A DNA stretch of 22,663 nt, from positions 53,692-76,354 of the forward strand of contig CAJTMM010000011.1 in the NCBI GenBank assembly GCA_910577465.1, given 5' to 3'. Position numbers and translations under genes: made by a program. How positions within the stretch are numbered: position 1 is the first letter of the stretch; every line of letters starts with the position of its first letter. Under the pieces are notes generated by a model. It saw only the letters and a program-made list of their open reading frames with translations, had not been told where the DNA came from and searched no databases. This stretch comes from an uncultured Muribaculaceae bacterium. Its GTDB lineage: Bacteria > Bacteroidota > Bacteroidia > Bacteroidales > Muribaculaceae. Shown here in pieces: positions 14,395 through 22,645 of this stretch.

Positions 14395-16635
14395 TCAACG
14401 CACCGTCACCTTGCGTGTAAGGCGTCCTGCCGAGCCTTCAGCCGACAGCACATATATGCCACGTGCCAGCCCCGAGGTCGACACCGTAGCCTTGCCGTCA
14501 GCACCACGGGCGGTAGCCACAGCGCGGCCCTGCATGTCGTGCAGCGTCACAGACAGATTCGTCTCACCCGCCACAAACCCCTCATAGCCGTCAGCCACGG
14601 GCATCAGCACAAACCGCTCGTCGACATCCTCCCACACCGTACCTATGGCGGCGCGGTTGGCAAGCACATACTGTATGCCCTTGAGCGCGTCGAGCTTACC
14701 GGCACCCCAGCGGGCGGCATCCTTGGTCACGGGGGTCGATGTATTGTTTATCACCTCCATAACGCGGTCATAGTCCAGCGTCGGGTCGGCTTGAAGCCAC
14801 AGACCTATGGTACCTGTCACAAACGGACACGACATCGACGTACCCTGCATATTGCCCCAGTAGTCGGTATCGCTGCCGTTGGCGGCACGCGCCACCATCG
14901 AGCCTGACAGTCCGCCGGCATTGACATTGTAGCGGTTGTAGCTCGACACTATGCCTGCGCCGGGGGCGCATACGTAGGGGAGCTGCACGCCTTGGAACGA
15001 CGTGCCGTAGGATGAGAACGACGATATGTTGCCTATCGTTATGGTAGGATTGTAACCGTACACGGCGCCATCCAGGCGACCCCATACGGCGCGGGTGTTA
15101 TATGAGCCCACCGACAGTATGTTTTCAGCGCAGCAGGCATCGTTGATGGAGTTCGATGCCGAGCCGGGGGTGTAACCCGATAATAACCCCACGGTTGCGG
15201 TGTACTTGTTACTGAACTGGGTGCCGGAGTCGCCGAACACGTATACGGTTTGTCCCGATGTGCCCTGTACCGTCAGCACCAGGTACATGCTAGTATTGCC
15301 CGACTTCATCGACACATTGGACAGGCGGGTGTACACATTATAGCGGTTGTTTACGCTGTTAAGGCTGGCTACTGTCGAGATTGAGCCGTTGAAATAGGTG
15401 GCGAAATCAGTGCCCGTGCCCGATGCCGTGCCTTGTGCCGTCGACTCTATGAAGTACGTTATGGTCTGCTTGTCCTTGTTGTACAGACCCCACTTCACGG
15501 TCAGTACCTGATTGTCCGACGACCAGATGTCCACCACGCCGTCAGCCGTGCTTTCGGCTATGAACGTGTTCAGCACCTTGCCTGTCGCGGTACCCGAAAA
15601 TTTCTTTGTGATTGATATCAGCGCGTCGCCGTCGTTGCCCGCCGACATGCATATTATGGCGCGTTTGCCCAGCTTGCTCAGATAGTCCGAGTAGTCGTCG
15701 GTGCCGTCGTGCGGACCCGATGTGGAGCCGAGCGACATGTTTATTACCGCCGTCTTGCCCTGCGATTCGGCATACTCCACTATCTTCTCCACACCCACCA
15801 GAATATTGTCGTGGTACAGCTCGCCCACGCTGAAGGCAAGGTCGGCGTTCGTTGCCACACCGTAGAATGGTATCGGCGAGTTGTTCATCATGGTGCTTGA
15901 CAGCCCCGAGCCCCCTGCGGGGTCGTTGATGGAGTTGTAGGTGCCGTTACCCTTGTAGCTGCCGCCGAGTATTCCGGCAACGTGTGTGGCGTGCGTACCG
16001 GGCTGTCTGCCCGTGGCGGTGGTGGTATAGTCAGTTGTGAACGAGCTCATGTTGGCAGGTGTGTACTCCACATAGTTGCCGTTGTTGCTGTTCATGTGCC
16101 ACAGGCGCTGTATGCGCGATGTACCGTCGGCATTCTTGAAGTTGATATGGTTAGCCTCAAGTCCGGTGTCCATCATGCCCACTATCACTCCCGTGCCGTC
16201 AAACTTCAGCGTGCTCCCTTCATGAAAGAATCCATCCTGCACCTGGGTCACGTTGCCCGAGGGGCGGGCGTAGTTCATCATGGGGCGTGCCTTGTCGCCG
16301 AACGATACCGACAGCACTTCCGGAGCCTTGACTATTATCTCTACGCGGGTTATGGGCATGCGCACTATAAACAGATTGTCGGCTGAGGACAGCACCTCCA
16401 TGTCGTCGGCGAGAATCTTGTCCAGCGACGATGCACGGTCCAGACGCACTATTGCGGTGATTACCGGTACCTCCTTCTTTTCCAGCGGCCGGAAGGCATC
16501 GCCTGCCTCTCCTTCCTGAATCACCATCTTGTATTCCTCAAGGAGCAGCTGACCCGCGGGATTGATTTTATTTTGAGCTACCGACGCTATGCCGGCAACT
16601 CCCAAACATGCGATAAGTAAAGATTTTCTCAACAT
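14395..16635 (-). CDS. Secreted S8 subtilase with T9SS C-terminal sorting domain
   Basis: This is a 746-residue exported serine protease. After a signal peptide (residues 1-20, LIACLGVAGIASVAQ) and a propeptide-like segment to about 130, the S8 catalytic core shows D156 (GMMDTG), H215 in GTHATHVAG, N334 in SAGNDG (oxyanion hole) and S600 in GTSMSCP. Between N334 and S600 there is an extra, mainly beta segment (about 355-475). The last 70 residues (from about 677) match the type A sorting domain of the type IX secretion system, ending LARGIYVLSAEGSAGRLTRKVTVR, so the enzyme should be delivered to the surface or medium. Start ATG 16635 was chosen; a longer frame begins at TTG 16674 inside a terminator hairpin. 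It is the last gene after SusC, SusD and a lipoprotein. Confidence 0.93.
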   Translation of the reverse strand: MLRKSLLIACLGVAGIASVAQNKINPAGQLLLEEYKMVIQEGEAGDAFRPLEKKEVPVITAIVRLDRASSLDKILADDMEVLSSADNLFIVRMPITRVEIIVKAPEVLSVSFGDKARPMMNYARPSGNVTQVQDGFFHEGSTLKFDGTGVIVGMMDTGLEANHINFKNADGTSRIQRLWHMNSNNGNYVEYTPANMSSFTTDYTTTATGRQPGTHATHVAGILGGSYKGNGTYNSINDPAGGSGLSSTMMNNSPIPFYGVATNADLAFSVGELYHDNILVGVEKIVEYAESQGKTAVINMSLGSTSGPHDGTDDYSDYLSKLGKRAIICMSAGNDGDALISITKKFSGTATGKVLNTFIAESTADGVVDIWSSDNQVLTVKWGLYNKDKQTITYFIESTAQGTASGTGTDFATYFNGSISTVASLNSVNNRYNVYTRLSNVSMKSGNTSMYLVLTVQGTSGQTVYVFGDSGTQFSNKYTATVGLLSGYTPGSASNSINDACCAENILSVGSYNTRAVWGRLDGAVYGYNPTITIGNISSFSSYGTSFQGVQLPYVCAPGAGIVSSYNRYNVNAGGLSGSMVARAANGSDTDYWGNMQGTSMSCPFVTGTIGLWLQADPTLDYDRVMEVINNTSTPVTKDAARWGAGKLDALKGIQYVLANRAAIGTVWEDVDERFVLMPVADGYEGFVAGETNLSVTLHDMQGRAVATARGADGKATVSTSGLARGIYVLSAEGSAGRLTRKVTVR

Positions 16636-16649
16636 AAAAATAATGAGGT

Positions 16650-16698
16650 TATTAAAAGTGAAAAATTGGCGCAAGCCGTTTGTGTGACTTGCGCCAAT
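16650..16698 (-). terminator. Intrinsic terminator between the lipoprotein and the S8 protease
   Basis: On the minus strand ATTGGCGCAAG (16698-16688) pairs perfectly with CTTGCGCCAAT (16675-16665), with a 12-nt loop. The stem runs straight into TTTTTCACTTTTAATAA, an excellent U-tract. It lies 24 nt past the lipoprotein stop and 14 nt before the protease start codon (from the U-tract end). Confidence 0.85.
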
Positions 16699-16722
16699 GG
16701 ATTTATAGTTCCTGTGTGAGGA

Positions 16723-17664
16723 TTATTTACGTTTGAGGTTCATGTTGTTGAACTTGTCCCAGAAACTCTTCGGCGCCATTGTGCTGACGTCGATTGACAC
16801 GATGAACAATGTCTTGTTCGGGTCTACGGTTATCTCGTTGTAGTCAACCACATCCACAGGTATGTCGGCACCCCAGAGAGTCTGGCTTGAAGCGGTTGCC
16901 CATATACCGGTGAACGATCCGAAGTTGATGGCTCCAGTTGATGCCTGAGCACCGGCGGGTATGCTCATGTGCACTTCATCGTTATCCTGGTCGTAAGCAA
17001 ACTCGAAAGGTATGAAACCGAAGTTGTAACCGAGGAAGCCGGTTGCCATGAGGAACGAACCGTAGTCGGGATCGCTCGCGTCGGGAGTCGACATGGTCAG
17101 GTCGTAGGTCACGGGAAGTCCATCCCAGTCATTGCCGGTGAATGTCCAGCTGCCGAGCATCATGGTGTAAGCGCTGTCGATGTTCTTGATGGTTACGATG
17201 GTTTCGGCGTTGCTTACTGTCGCACCCTGGGCGTTCTTGATTTTCAAGGTGAAGGTGCGGTCGTTGTCTATCACACCCTGCGGCCAGATGGCGTTAACCT
17301 CCACGGCTGCCGAGGTTGCGCCCTCGGGGATGCGGATTTTCTTGGTGGTCACCACATAGTTGTCCACTTCCTTTGCGGCATCGAGGTGATTGGCGGGGTC
17401 GGCTGTACCGGTTATCGTTTCGATTTCCACGATGATTGAACCGTTGGTCGCACCCGATACCACGATGGGCACATTGAATATACCGGCGTTCTCATTGACA
17501 AACAGGGTGTCGGAGGTGGCGGGTACGCGGTCCTCGTAGGTATAGGTGGTGTTGAACCCTACGGTTACTCCCGATTCGGTATTTAACGACGGACCGTCAT
17601 CGTCGGAGCACGCCGTCAATGTCAATGCGGCGAGCGCTATTGCATAAATTTTATTAAGTTTCAT
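16723..17664 (-). CDS. Surface lipoprotein with Calx-beta-like domain, third gene of SusCD locus
   Basis: This 313-residue protein has a lipoprotein signal ending LTLTAC with C19 and an SDDDG stretch right after it, as in surface-exported Bacteroidetes lipoproteins. Residues 35-165 resemble a Calx-beta type sandwich: VNENAGIFNVPIVVSGATNGSIIVEI, IRIPEGATSAAVEVNAIWPQGVIDNDRTFTLKI, and SNAETIVTIKNID. The C-terminal part (about 170-313) is a second beta-rich domain of unknown family, opening MLGSWTFTGNDWDGLPVTYDL. The gene sits where SusE/SusF-type binding proteins sit, 20 nt after susD, so a ligand-binding role on the outer surface is inferred. No enzyme motif is visible. Confidence 0.8.
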   Translation of the reverse strand: MKLNKIYAIALAALTLTACSDDDGPSLNTESGVTVGFNTTYTYEDRVPATSDTLFVNENAGIFNVPIVVSGATNGSIIVEIETITGTADPANHLDAAKEVDNYVVTTKKIRIPEGATSAAVEVNAIWPQGVIDNDRTFTLKIKNAQGATVSNAETIVTIKNIDSAYTMMLGSWTFTGNDWDGLPVTYDLTMSTPDASDPDYGSFLMATGFLGYNFGFIPFEFAYDQDNDEVHMSIPAGAQASTGAINFGSFTGIWATASSQTLWGADIPVDVVDYNEITVDPNKTLFIVSIDVSTMAPKSFWDKFNNMNLKRK

Positions 17665-17684
17665 TTTCGATAAGTCTTAGATCA

Positions 17685-19244
17685 TTAATAATAACCGAGA
17701 TTCTGCTGGCCTGCGAGCTGCGGGTTCACGTCAAGTTCAGCCTGCGGGAGCGGCCAGATGTACATGTAATAGCCGGGAGTGTAGTTTACGTTGTTGGAGT
17801 TGGGCTGGATGAACGAGTTCAGCACTGCATCGTAACCGAGGTTCACATAATTGGCTGTACGGTTGAAGCCCTGACCCCAACGGCGGAGGTCGCTCATGCG
17901 GAAGCCTTCACCTATGAGCTCCTTGGTGCGTTCGTCGCGGATTGCGTTCATGAGGTTCGCTCCGGTAAGACCGGAAATTTCCTGATAGCCGTCTATACGG
18001 GCAGCTCGGAGTTCGTTGAGGTAAGCAAGTGCGGTACCTTCATTCTTCTGGGGACCATCCGATGCGGCTGCTTCGGCGGCTATGAGGTAAAGCTCGCTGG
18101 TACGGAAGGGTTTCGGTTTGTTCGTCAGGCGGTTTTCAGCTCCGTCGTTGAACAAGGGGTTGCCGGGATACTTGCAGAATACCGGACCTGTGGCTTCATT
18201 GCCTTCCCACAACAGGTCATACTCTGTGAAGAATGCTTCCTTGCGCACGTCACCGTTATCGTATACGGATACCGCGCTGGGAGTGGGTATGAAGTCAGAG
18301 GTATTCTCGTCGTCATTGGTCAGCCAGGTAGCGCCGGTGTTGGGTACCGAACCGTATTCCGAAAGGTCGCCGAAAGGTACGAAGATAAGTTCGGTGCCTT
18401 CGTCGGTGGTCCACATGGTCTTGTAGTCGTCACCTTCCGAGAGGGTGAACTTCATGGAACCGATTACATCCTCAGCCTTTTCGAGGGCGGTCTTGTAGTC
18501 GCCTGTGAGCAGTGCCACACGTGCCTGGAGGGCTTCGATAGCGTAAGAGTTGATGTAAGCGGCGCAGGGTGTTACATACTGCATCGATACATTGTCCTCG
18601 TATGCCTTAACGGCATCGTAAGCCTCGGTGAGGTCGGTGTTGATCTGATTCACTGTTTCCTGCAGGGTGCTACGGCCGGGATATGAACCACGGTTGGCAG
18701 AGGGTGAGTACACCAATACGATAGGCAGACCCTTGGCAGGAGTGTTAGCGTTGGCAGAGCTGTATGTCTCACAGAAGTGGTCCATCAGGTAGGTGTAGTA
18801 GTAAGCGCGGGCAAACTTGGCTGCACCTATCTTGTACTTGATATCCTCGGCGTCCTTTGCCTGCACGTTTCCTCCGTCGAGTATTGCCTGTGCTCCGGGT
18901 ATGAAGTAGTTGCAGTTGTTGATGCCTACATACATACCGTAGAATATCGATTCCACGTCGCTGTTGCTGGCTTCTATGGATGCTGATGAGAAGAGCATAC
19001 CGCGGTTACCGTTGTTGACTGTTCCCACAAACTTGTCCATCTGCAGTTCCACACGGCTCATGTAAGCGCCGGCTGTGGTGCTGCGCAGGTTGTTGTAGAT
19101 GGTGTTCATGAACTTATCGCAGTCGGTCTTGGTCTTGAGGGCGTTCTCTATGGTGATTACGCCAGCCTGTTCGGTATCCATGTCACACGAGGTGAATGCT
19201 GCTGCCGATGAGATAAGTAACGCTATATATATTTTTTTCATCAT
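17685..19244 (-). CDS. SusD/RagB outer-membrane nutrient-binding lipoprotein
   Basis: SusD-type lipoproteins cap the TonB-dependent SusC barrel and trap ligand. The 519-residue protein has a lipoprotein signal (MMKKIYIALLISSAAAFTSC, C20), helical tetratricopeptide-like regions, and the typical C-terminal sequence ERTKELIGEGFRMSDLRRWG (the bacterial SusD core signature) followed by YMYIWPLPQAELDVNPQL. Length is usual for the family (500-570). It starts 42 nt after susC and precedes the Calx-beta-like lipoprotein. The ligand cannot be read from sequence; the locus holds no glycoside hydrolase in view. An alternative start is the second ATG at 19241. Confidence 0.95.
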   Translation of the reverse strand: MMKKIYIALLISSAAAFTSCDMDTEQAGVITIENALKTKTDCDKFMNTIYNNLRSTTAGAYMSRVELQMDKFVGTVNNGNRGMLFSSASIEASNSDVESIFYGMYVGINNCNYFIPGAQAILDGGNVQAKDAEDIKYKIGAAKFARAYYYTYLMDHFCETYSSANANTPAKGLPIVLVYSPSANRGSYPGRSTLQETVNQINTDLTEAYDAVKAYEDNVSMQYVTPCAAYINSYAIEALQARVALLTGDYKTALEKAEDVIGSMKFTLSEGDDYKTMWTTDEGTELIFVPFGDLSEYGSVPNTGATWLTNDDENTSDFIPTPSAVSVYDNGDVRKEAFFTEYDLLWEGNEATGPVFCKYPGNPLFNDGAENRLTNKPKPFRTSELYLIAAEAAASDGPQKNEGTALAYLNELRAARIDGYQEISGLTGANLMNAIRDERTKELIGEGFRMSDLRRWGQGFNRTANYVNLGYDAVLNSFIQPNSNNVNYTPGYYMYIWPLPQAELDVNPQLAGQQNLGYY

Positions 19245-19286
19245 TTTGTCTGTTTTTTTGAGGTTTTACGTATCAAAAATCATTAG

Positions 19287-22200
19287 TTAGAAAGAAACCT
19301 CAAGGCCGAATTCATACTGACGGGTATTCGGGTATTGGAACTGTACCATATTGCTCTGCGGTTCGGGGTCGTAGCCGGAGAAGTCGGTGACGGTCCAAAG
19401 GTTTCGGCCGGTGAAGTGGAACTGGATGTTCTGCATACCCCATTTGTTGACTAATTTCTTAGGCAGGCTGTAAGCCACGGTGAGGTTCTTCAGACGCAGG
19501 AATGAAGCGTCTTCCAGCCAACGGGTATCCTGAGTTACGGTGGTTACGGTCTCTGTAGCGGCGGGGATGTCGGTAACCTGACCGGGGGTGGTCCATACGT
19601 CGAGCATCTCTACCATCTGGTTGTTGGTGGCACCGCAGGCGTTGTTCATGATGAAGTATTTGTCGTTGTTGATCATATACTTCTTGGCTGCCCATGCAAA
19701 TGTGGTGCTTACCGAGAGGTCTTTCCAGCGTACATTGGCGCTGAAACCGCCGGTCCAGGGTGCGTAGCGGCTCTTGCCTTGGGGCTTGTAGGCGTTGGCG
19801 GGGAACACTTTTGTCTTGTTGCCGTTTTCGTCGTACCATACCTGCTTACCGTCGGCGGGGTCTACACCTGCGAAGTCAACCATATAGTACTGTCCGGCAA
19901 CGCCGCCCACTTCGTAGCATACACCGGTGTTGGGGATGGCGTAGAAGTCAGAACCGTCGAAGAGTTTGGTGATTTCGTTCTTGTTGTAAGCGAAGCCTAC
20001 GCGTGCGCCTACATACCAGTCCTTGTTCTTGAAGATGTCGCCGGTGATTTCAAATTCTATACCCTTGTTGGTCATCTCGCAGATGTTGCCGTAGCCCTGT
20101 GAAAGACCGGTGGTCAGTGAGTAGGGAATTGCCATGAGCATATCTTCGGTACGCTTCATGTACAGGTCGATGGTACCGTGGATGCGGTCGAAGAAGCCGA
20201 AGTCGATACCCAAGTCATGTGAGAATACGGTTTCCCAGGTCAGGGAGTTGTTGGCGGGGTTGTCTATCACGATTGAGGGGTTGCCTCCGTAGGGGTTGCC
20301 GGTGGTGACAGTACCTTGCCACATGTAGGCGTCGATATTGTTGTTACCGGTAGCACCGTAGCTGTAGCGGAGTTTGAGGGCATCGAGCCAGGTGGTTTCC
20401 TTGAGGAAGTTCTCGTTCTTGAGGTTCCACATCAGACCGAGTGCGCCGAATGTACCCCAGCGGTGGTCGGGTGCGAATATCGAGCTACCGTCGCGACGGA
20501 TGGTTCCTTCGATGAAGTAACGGTTGTCGTAGTCATACGATACGTTGCCGAAGTAGGAGTTGAATACCTCTTCGCTGCGTGCTTCAGTGAGTCCGCGGTT
20601 GTTCTTCGAACCTTGACCGAGGAGCATCATACGTTCGTCGGTAAGACCCTGGGTGCTGCCGCCGAAGCTGTGTGCGCGGTATATTTTGGCTTCCTGACCC
20701 AAGAGTACCGATACATTGTGCTTTTCAGCGAATGTGTTGCGGTATTCCGCAGTGTTGGTGTAGGTGAACTGGTATCCGCGCCAGAAACGACGGCTTGAGC
20801 TACCTTCACTTACCATGGTGCCGATAGTGTTGGCGTTACCACCGTTGGGGAAGTCGCCCATCGGAGTCTGCCATACATATTCGGGGTCGTATGTGGCATT
20901 CTGTATCTGATCGTAGGCTTCTACTGCCTGCTGTGCCTTGATGGTCAAGCCCTTGATGGGAGTGATCTGTTCGTAGAGGTTCACGTGGGCAGTGACGCGT
21001 GTGCGGTAGGTCTTCTGAGTGCTGTAGTAGTAGTCGGGAGTACCTTTGCGCGAGTAGTGCATGTATTGTGCGCGGTCACCGTACACGATATTGCCGTTGT
21101 CGTCAAATGAGTAATAGTAGGGAGAGTCGTAGGGGAATGTAAGACGTGCCCAGTACATAGGGTTGGCTCCGTAGAGACCTGTGCCGTCATAGAGGGCGTC
21201 GGATTCGGCGTTGGTTTCGTACTTGGCGTAACCGAGGTTGCCCTGGAAGCCCATGCGGAACCAGTCGTTGACCTTGCTGTCCAATGAGAAACGGAGTGTC
21301 TCGCGACGCAGACCGGAGTGGGCTATAAGACCTTCCTGTTCGTAGTGGTTGAGCGACATGTAGTAACTCAGGCTTTCAGTACCGCCTTCTACCACGCCTT
21401 CGAGTGAGTAGGTTGGAGCGGAGCTCTTGAACACTTCGTCGCGCCAGTTGGTGCTTATGCCGTAGGTGTTGACCAAGTTGCGTACTTCATCGCTCACGGG
21501 TGCGTTGATAAGGTCACGGTATTTGATGTACTGCTCTGAGTTCATCATGGTGATGTTGTCAGGCACCATCTGTGAGAAACCGTAGCTTGCGCGGATGGTC
21601 ACGTTGGACTTGCGGCCGAATTTACCTTTCTTGGAGGTGATGACGATGATACCGTTAGCACCGCGGCTACCGTAGATGGCTATTGATGCGGCATCCTTGA
21701 GCACTGTCACGCTCTCGATGTCAGAGGGGTTGAGGGTGGTGAACAGTGTGGAGGATATTTCGGCACCGTCGAGGATGAACAACGGAGTGTTGCCGGCGGT
21801 CAAAGAGTTGATACCGCGGAGCACGATGGAGTTGTTGACCGAAGAGGGGTCACCCGAGTTGGAGTAGATTGCCAAACCGGGAACCTGGCCCTGAAGTGCA
21901 TCGACGAATGTAGTGGAGGGAGTGTTTTCAAATGCTTCCTGACCAACGACTGCCACAGCACCTACCACTGAACCGAGTTTCTTGCCGGAACCGTAACCGG
22001 TCACGACTACTTGGTCGAGCATTTGGCTTGAGGGGTCGAGAATCACCTTCATGTTTTCGGAAAGAGCTACGGTTTTGGGAGTCATACCCACATAGCTTAC
22101 CTTCACTTCCTTCACGGAAGCAGGTACCGAAAGCGTGAATCGGCCATCGATGTCGGTGGATGTTCCCTGTCCGCCTCCGATAGGCATCACTGTCGCACCG

Positions 22201-22316
22201 AGGAGCGGTTCGTCATCGGCCGAGCTCAGCACCGTACCATGATATGTGCGTGTCTGTGCCGACGCGCTCATAACGATAGTAACGATTGCTGCGAGTAATA
22301 AAAACAGCTTTTTCAT
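19287..22316 (-). CDS. SusC/RagA TonB-dependent outer-membrane transporter
   Basis: This 1009-residue TonB-linked barrel imports ligands captured by its SusD partner. After a signal peptide (residues 1-20, AIVTIVMSASAQ) comes a carboxypeptidase-D regulatory-like domain (about 22-90, TYHGTVLSSADDEPLLGATV). Next are the SusC plug with QVVVTGYGSGKKLGSV (about 98-113), FVDALQGQVPGLAI and LRGINSLTAGNTPLFILDGAE, and KDAASIAIYGSRGANGIIVIT. A 22-strand barrel follows, ending QYEFGLEVSF with the terminal phenylalanine used by BAM. There is no N-terminal STN domain or anti-sigma gene beside it, so regulation is not visible here. The start is ATG 22316. The upstream 347 bp hold repeats but no recognisable promoter. 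Confidence 0.97.
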   Translation of the reverse strand: MKKLFLLLAAIVTIVMSASAQTRTYHGTVLSSADDEPLLGATVMPIGGGQGTSTDIDGRFTLSVPASVKEVKVSYVGMTPKTVALSENMKVILDPSSQMLDQVVVTGYGSGKKLGSVVGAVAVVGQEAFENTPSTTFVDALQGQVPGLAIYSNSGDPSSVNNSIVLRGINSLTAGNTPLFILDGAEISSTLFTTLNPSDIESVTVLKDAASIAIYGSRGANGIIVITSKKGKFGRKSNVTIRASYGFSQMVPDNITMMNSEQYIKYRDLINAPVSDEVRNLVNTYGISTNWRDEVFKSSAPTYSLEGVVEGGTESLSYYMSLNHYEQEGLIAHSGLRRETLRFSLDSKVNDWFRMGFQGNLGYAKYETNAESDALYDGTGLYGANPMYWARLTFPYDSPYYYSFDDNGNIVYGDRAQYMHYSRKGTPDYYYSTQKTYRTRVTAHVNLYEQITPIKGLTIKAQQAVEAYDQIQNATYDPEYVWQTPMGDFPNGGNANTIGTMVSEGSSSRRFWRGYQFTYTNTAEYRNTFAEKHNVSVLLGQEAKIYRAHSFGGSTQGLTDERMMLLGQGSKNNRGLTEARSEEVFNSYFGNVSYDYDNRYFIEGTIRRDGSSIFAPDHRWGTFGALGLMWNLKNENFLKETTWLDALKLRYSYGATGNNNIDAYMWQGTVTTGNPYGGNPSIVIDNPANNSLTWETVFSHDLGIDFGFFDRIHGTIDLYMKRTEDMLMAIPYSLTTGLSQGYGNICEMTNKGIEFEITGDIFKNKDWYVGARVGFAYNKNEITKLFDGSDFYAIPNTGVCYEVGGVAGQYYMVDFAGVDPADGKQVWYDENGNKTKVFPANAYKPQGKSRYAPWTGGFSANVRWKDLSVSTTFAWAAKKYMINNDKYFIMNNACGATNNQMVEMLDVWTTPGQVTDIPAATETVTTVTQDTRWLEDASFLRLKNLTVAYSLPKKLVNKWGMQNIQFHFTGRNLWTVTDFSGYDPEPQSNMVQFQYPNTRQYEFGLEVSF

Positions 22317-22414
22317 ACTAAATAGTTAATTAGACATATAATAATTGGAAATTCTTTTCCTTTACTTTTTCCTGCTACGGGCTGATACGGCAGCGCCACG
22401 TCCCTGCATCCATC

Positions 22415-22468
22415 CCCTACCGACCCCCGCGTGGGTATCTCTCGGGAAGAGATACTTAATAGGTAGGG
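22415..22468. repeat. Nested inverted repeats upstream of susC
   Basis: An inner hairpin GTATCTCT-CGGGA-AGAGATAC (22435-22455) has a perfect 8-bp stem. It is enclosed by an outer pair CCCTACC (22415-22421) and GGTAGGG (22462-22468), giving a possible three-part structure about 100-150 nt upstream of the susC start codon. It may be a structured leader or a regulator-binding region. Confidence 0.45.
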
Positions 22469-22499
22469 ATTAGGAATGAGGAATGAGGAATTAGGAATG
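22469..22499. repeat. Short 7-bp tandem repeat
   Basis: The unit GGAATGA occurs twice in a row, followed by GGAATTA and a partial GGAATG, each step 7 bp (22473-22499), within a purine-rich stretch. No gene is present. Similar AGGAATGAGGAAT tracts appear between genes in Bacteroidetes; function not known. Confidence 0.5.
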
Positions 22500-22515
22500 T
22501 TTGTTGGTGGTTAGA

Positions 22516-22583
22516 CGAGGGCAGGATGCCCTCGCTCCTTGTTTGCAGCAGGGGTTGGAGAGAGGGCATCTTGCCCTCTTTTT
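22516..22583. repeat. Inverted pair of 17-bp palindromic elements (BIME-like)
   Basis: Two hairpins face each other: GAGGGC-AGGAT-GCCCTC (22517-22533) and GAGGGC-ATCTT-GCCCTC (22562-22578). The second equals the reverse complement of the first except at one base, so the pair is a small inverted repeat of a palindromic unit. The second stem extends to 7 bp and is followed by TTTT on the + strand, so it could also end + strand transcripts. No gene lies nearby on +. Confidence 0.6.
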
Positions 22584-22604
22584 GATGAGTGGGGGTGCAG
22601 TGGT

Positions 22605-22645
22605 GGGATTTTAAGGTCTTCAAGGGCGGTAGGGATTTTAAGGTC
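22605..22645. repeat. 27-bp-spaced direct repeat at the right edge
   Basis: The 14-bp sequence GGGATTTTAAGGTC occurs at 22605-22618 and again at 22632-22645, a 27-bp period. The tract runs to within 20 bp of the window end, so more copies may lie beyond. Together with the elements at 22415-22583 it makes 22317-22663 a gene-free, repeat-rich segment. Confidence 0.55.

Noticed and set aside
13688..14587. + strand open frame of 299 codons running past the CoA-transferase stop
   Set aside because: It is another frame of the CoA-transferase gene, extremely Arg/His-rich, and crosses the terminator at 14325.
22317..22420. Search for a susC promoter of the TTTG-N19-TAnnTTTG type
   Set aside because: No TAnnTTTG box is present on the minus strand in this stretch; AT-rich boxes such as TTATATGT do not fit well enough to report.
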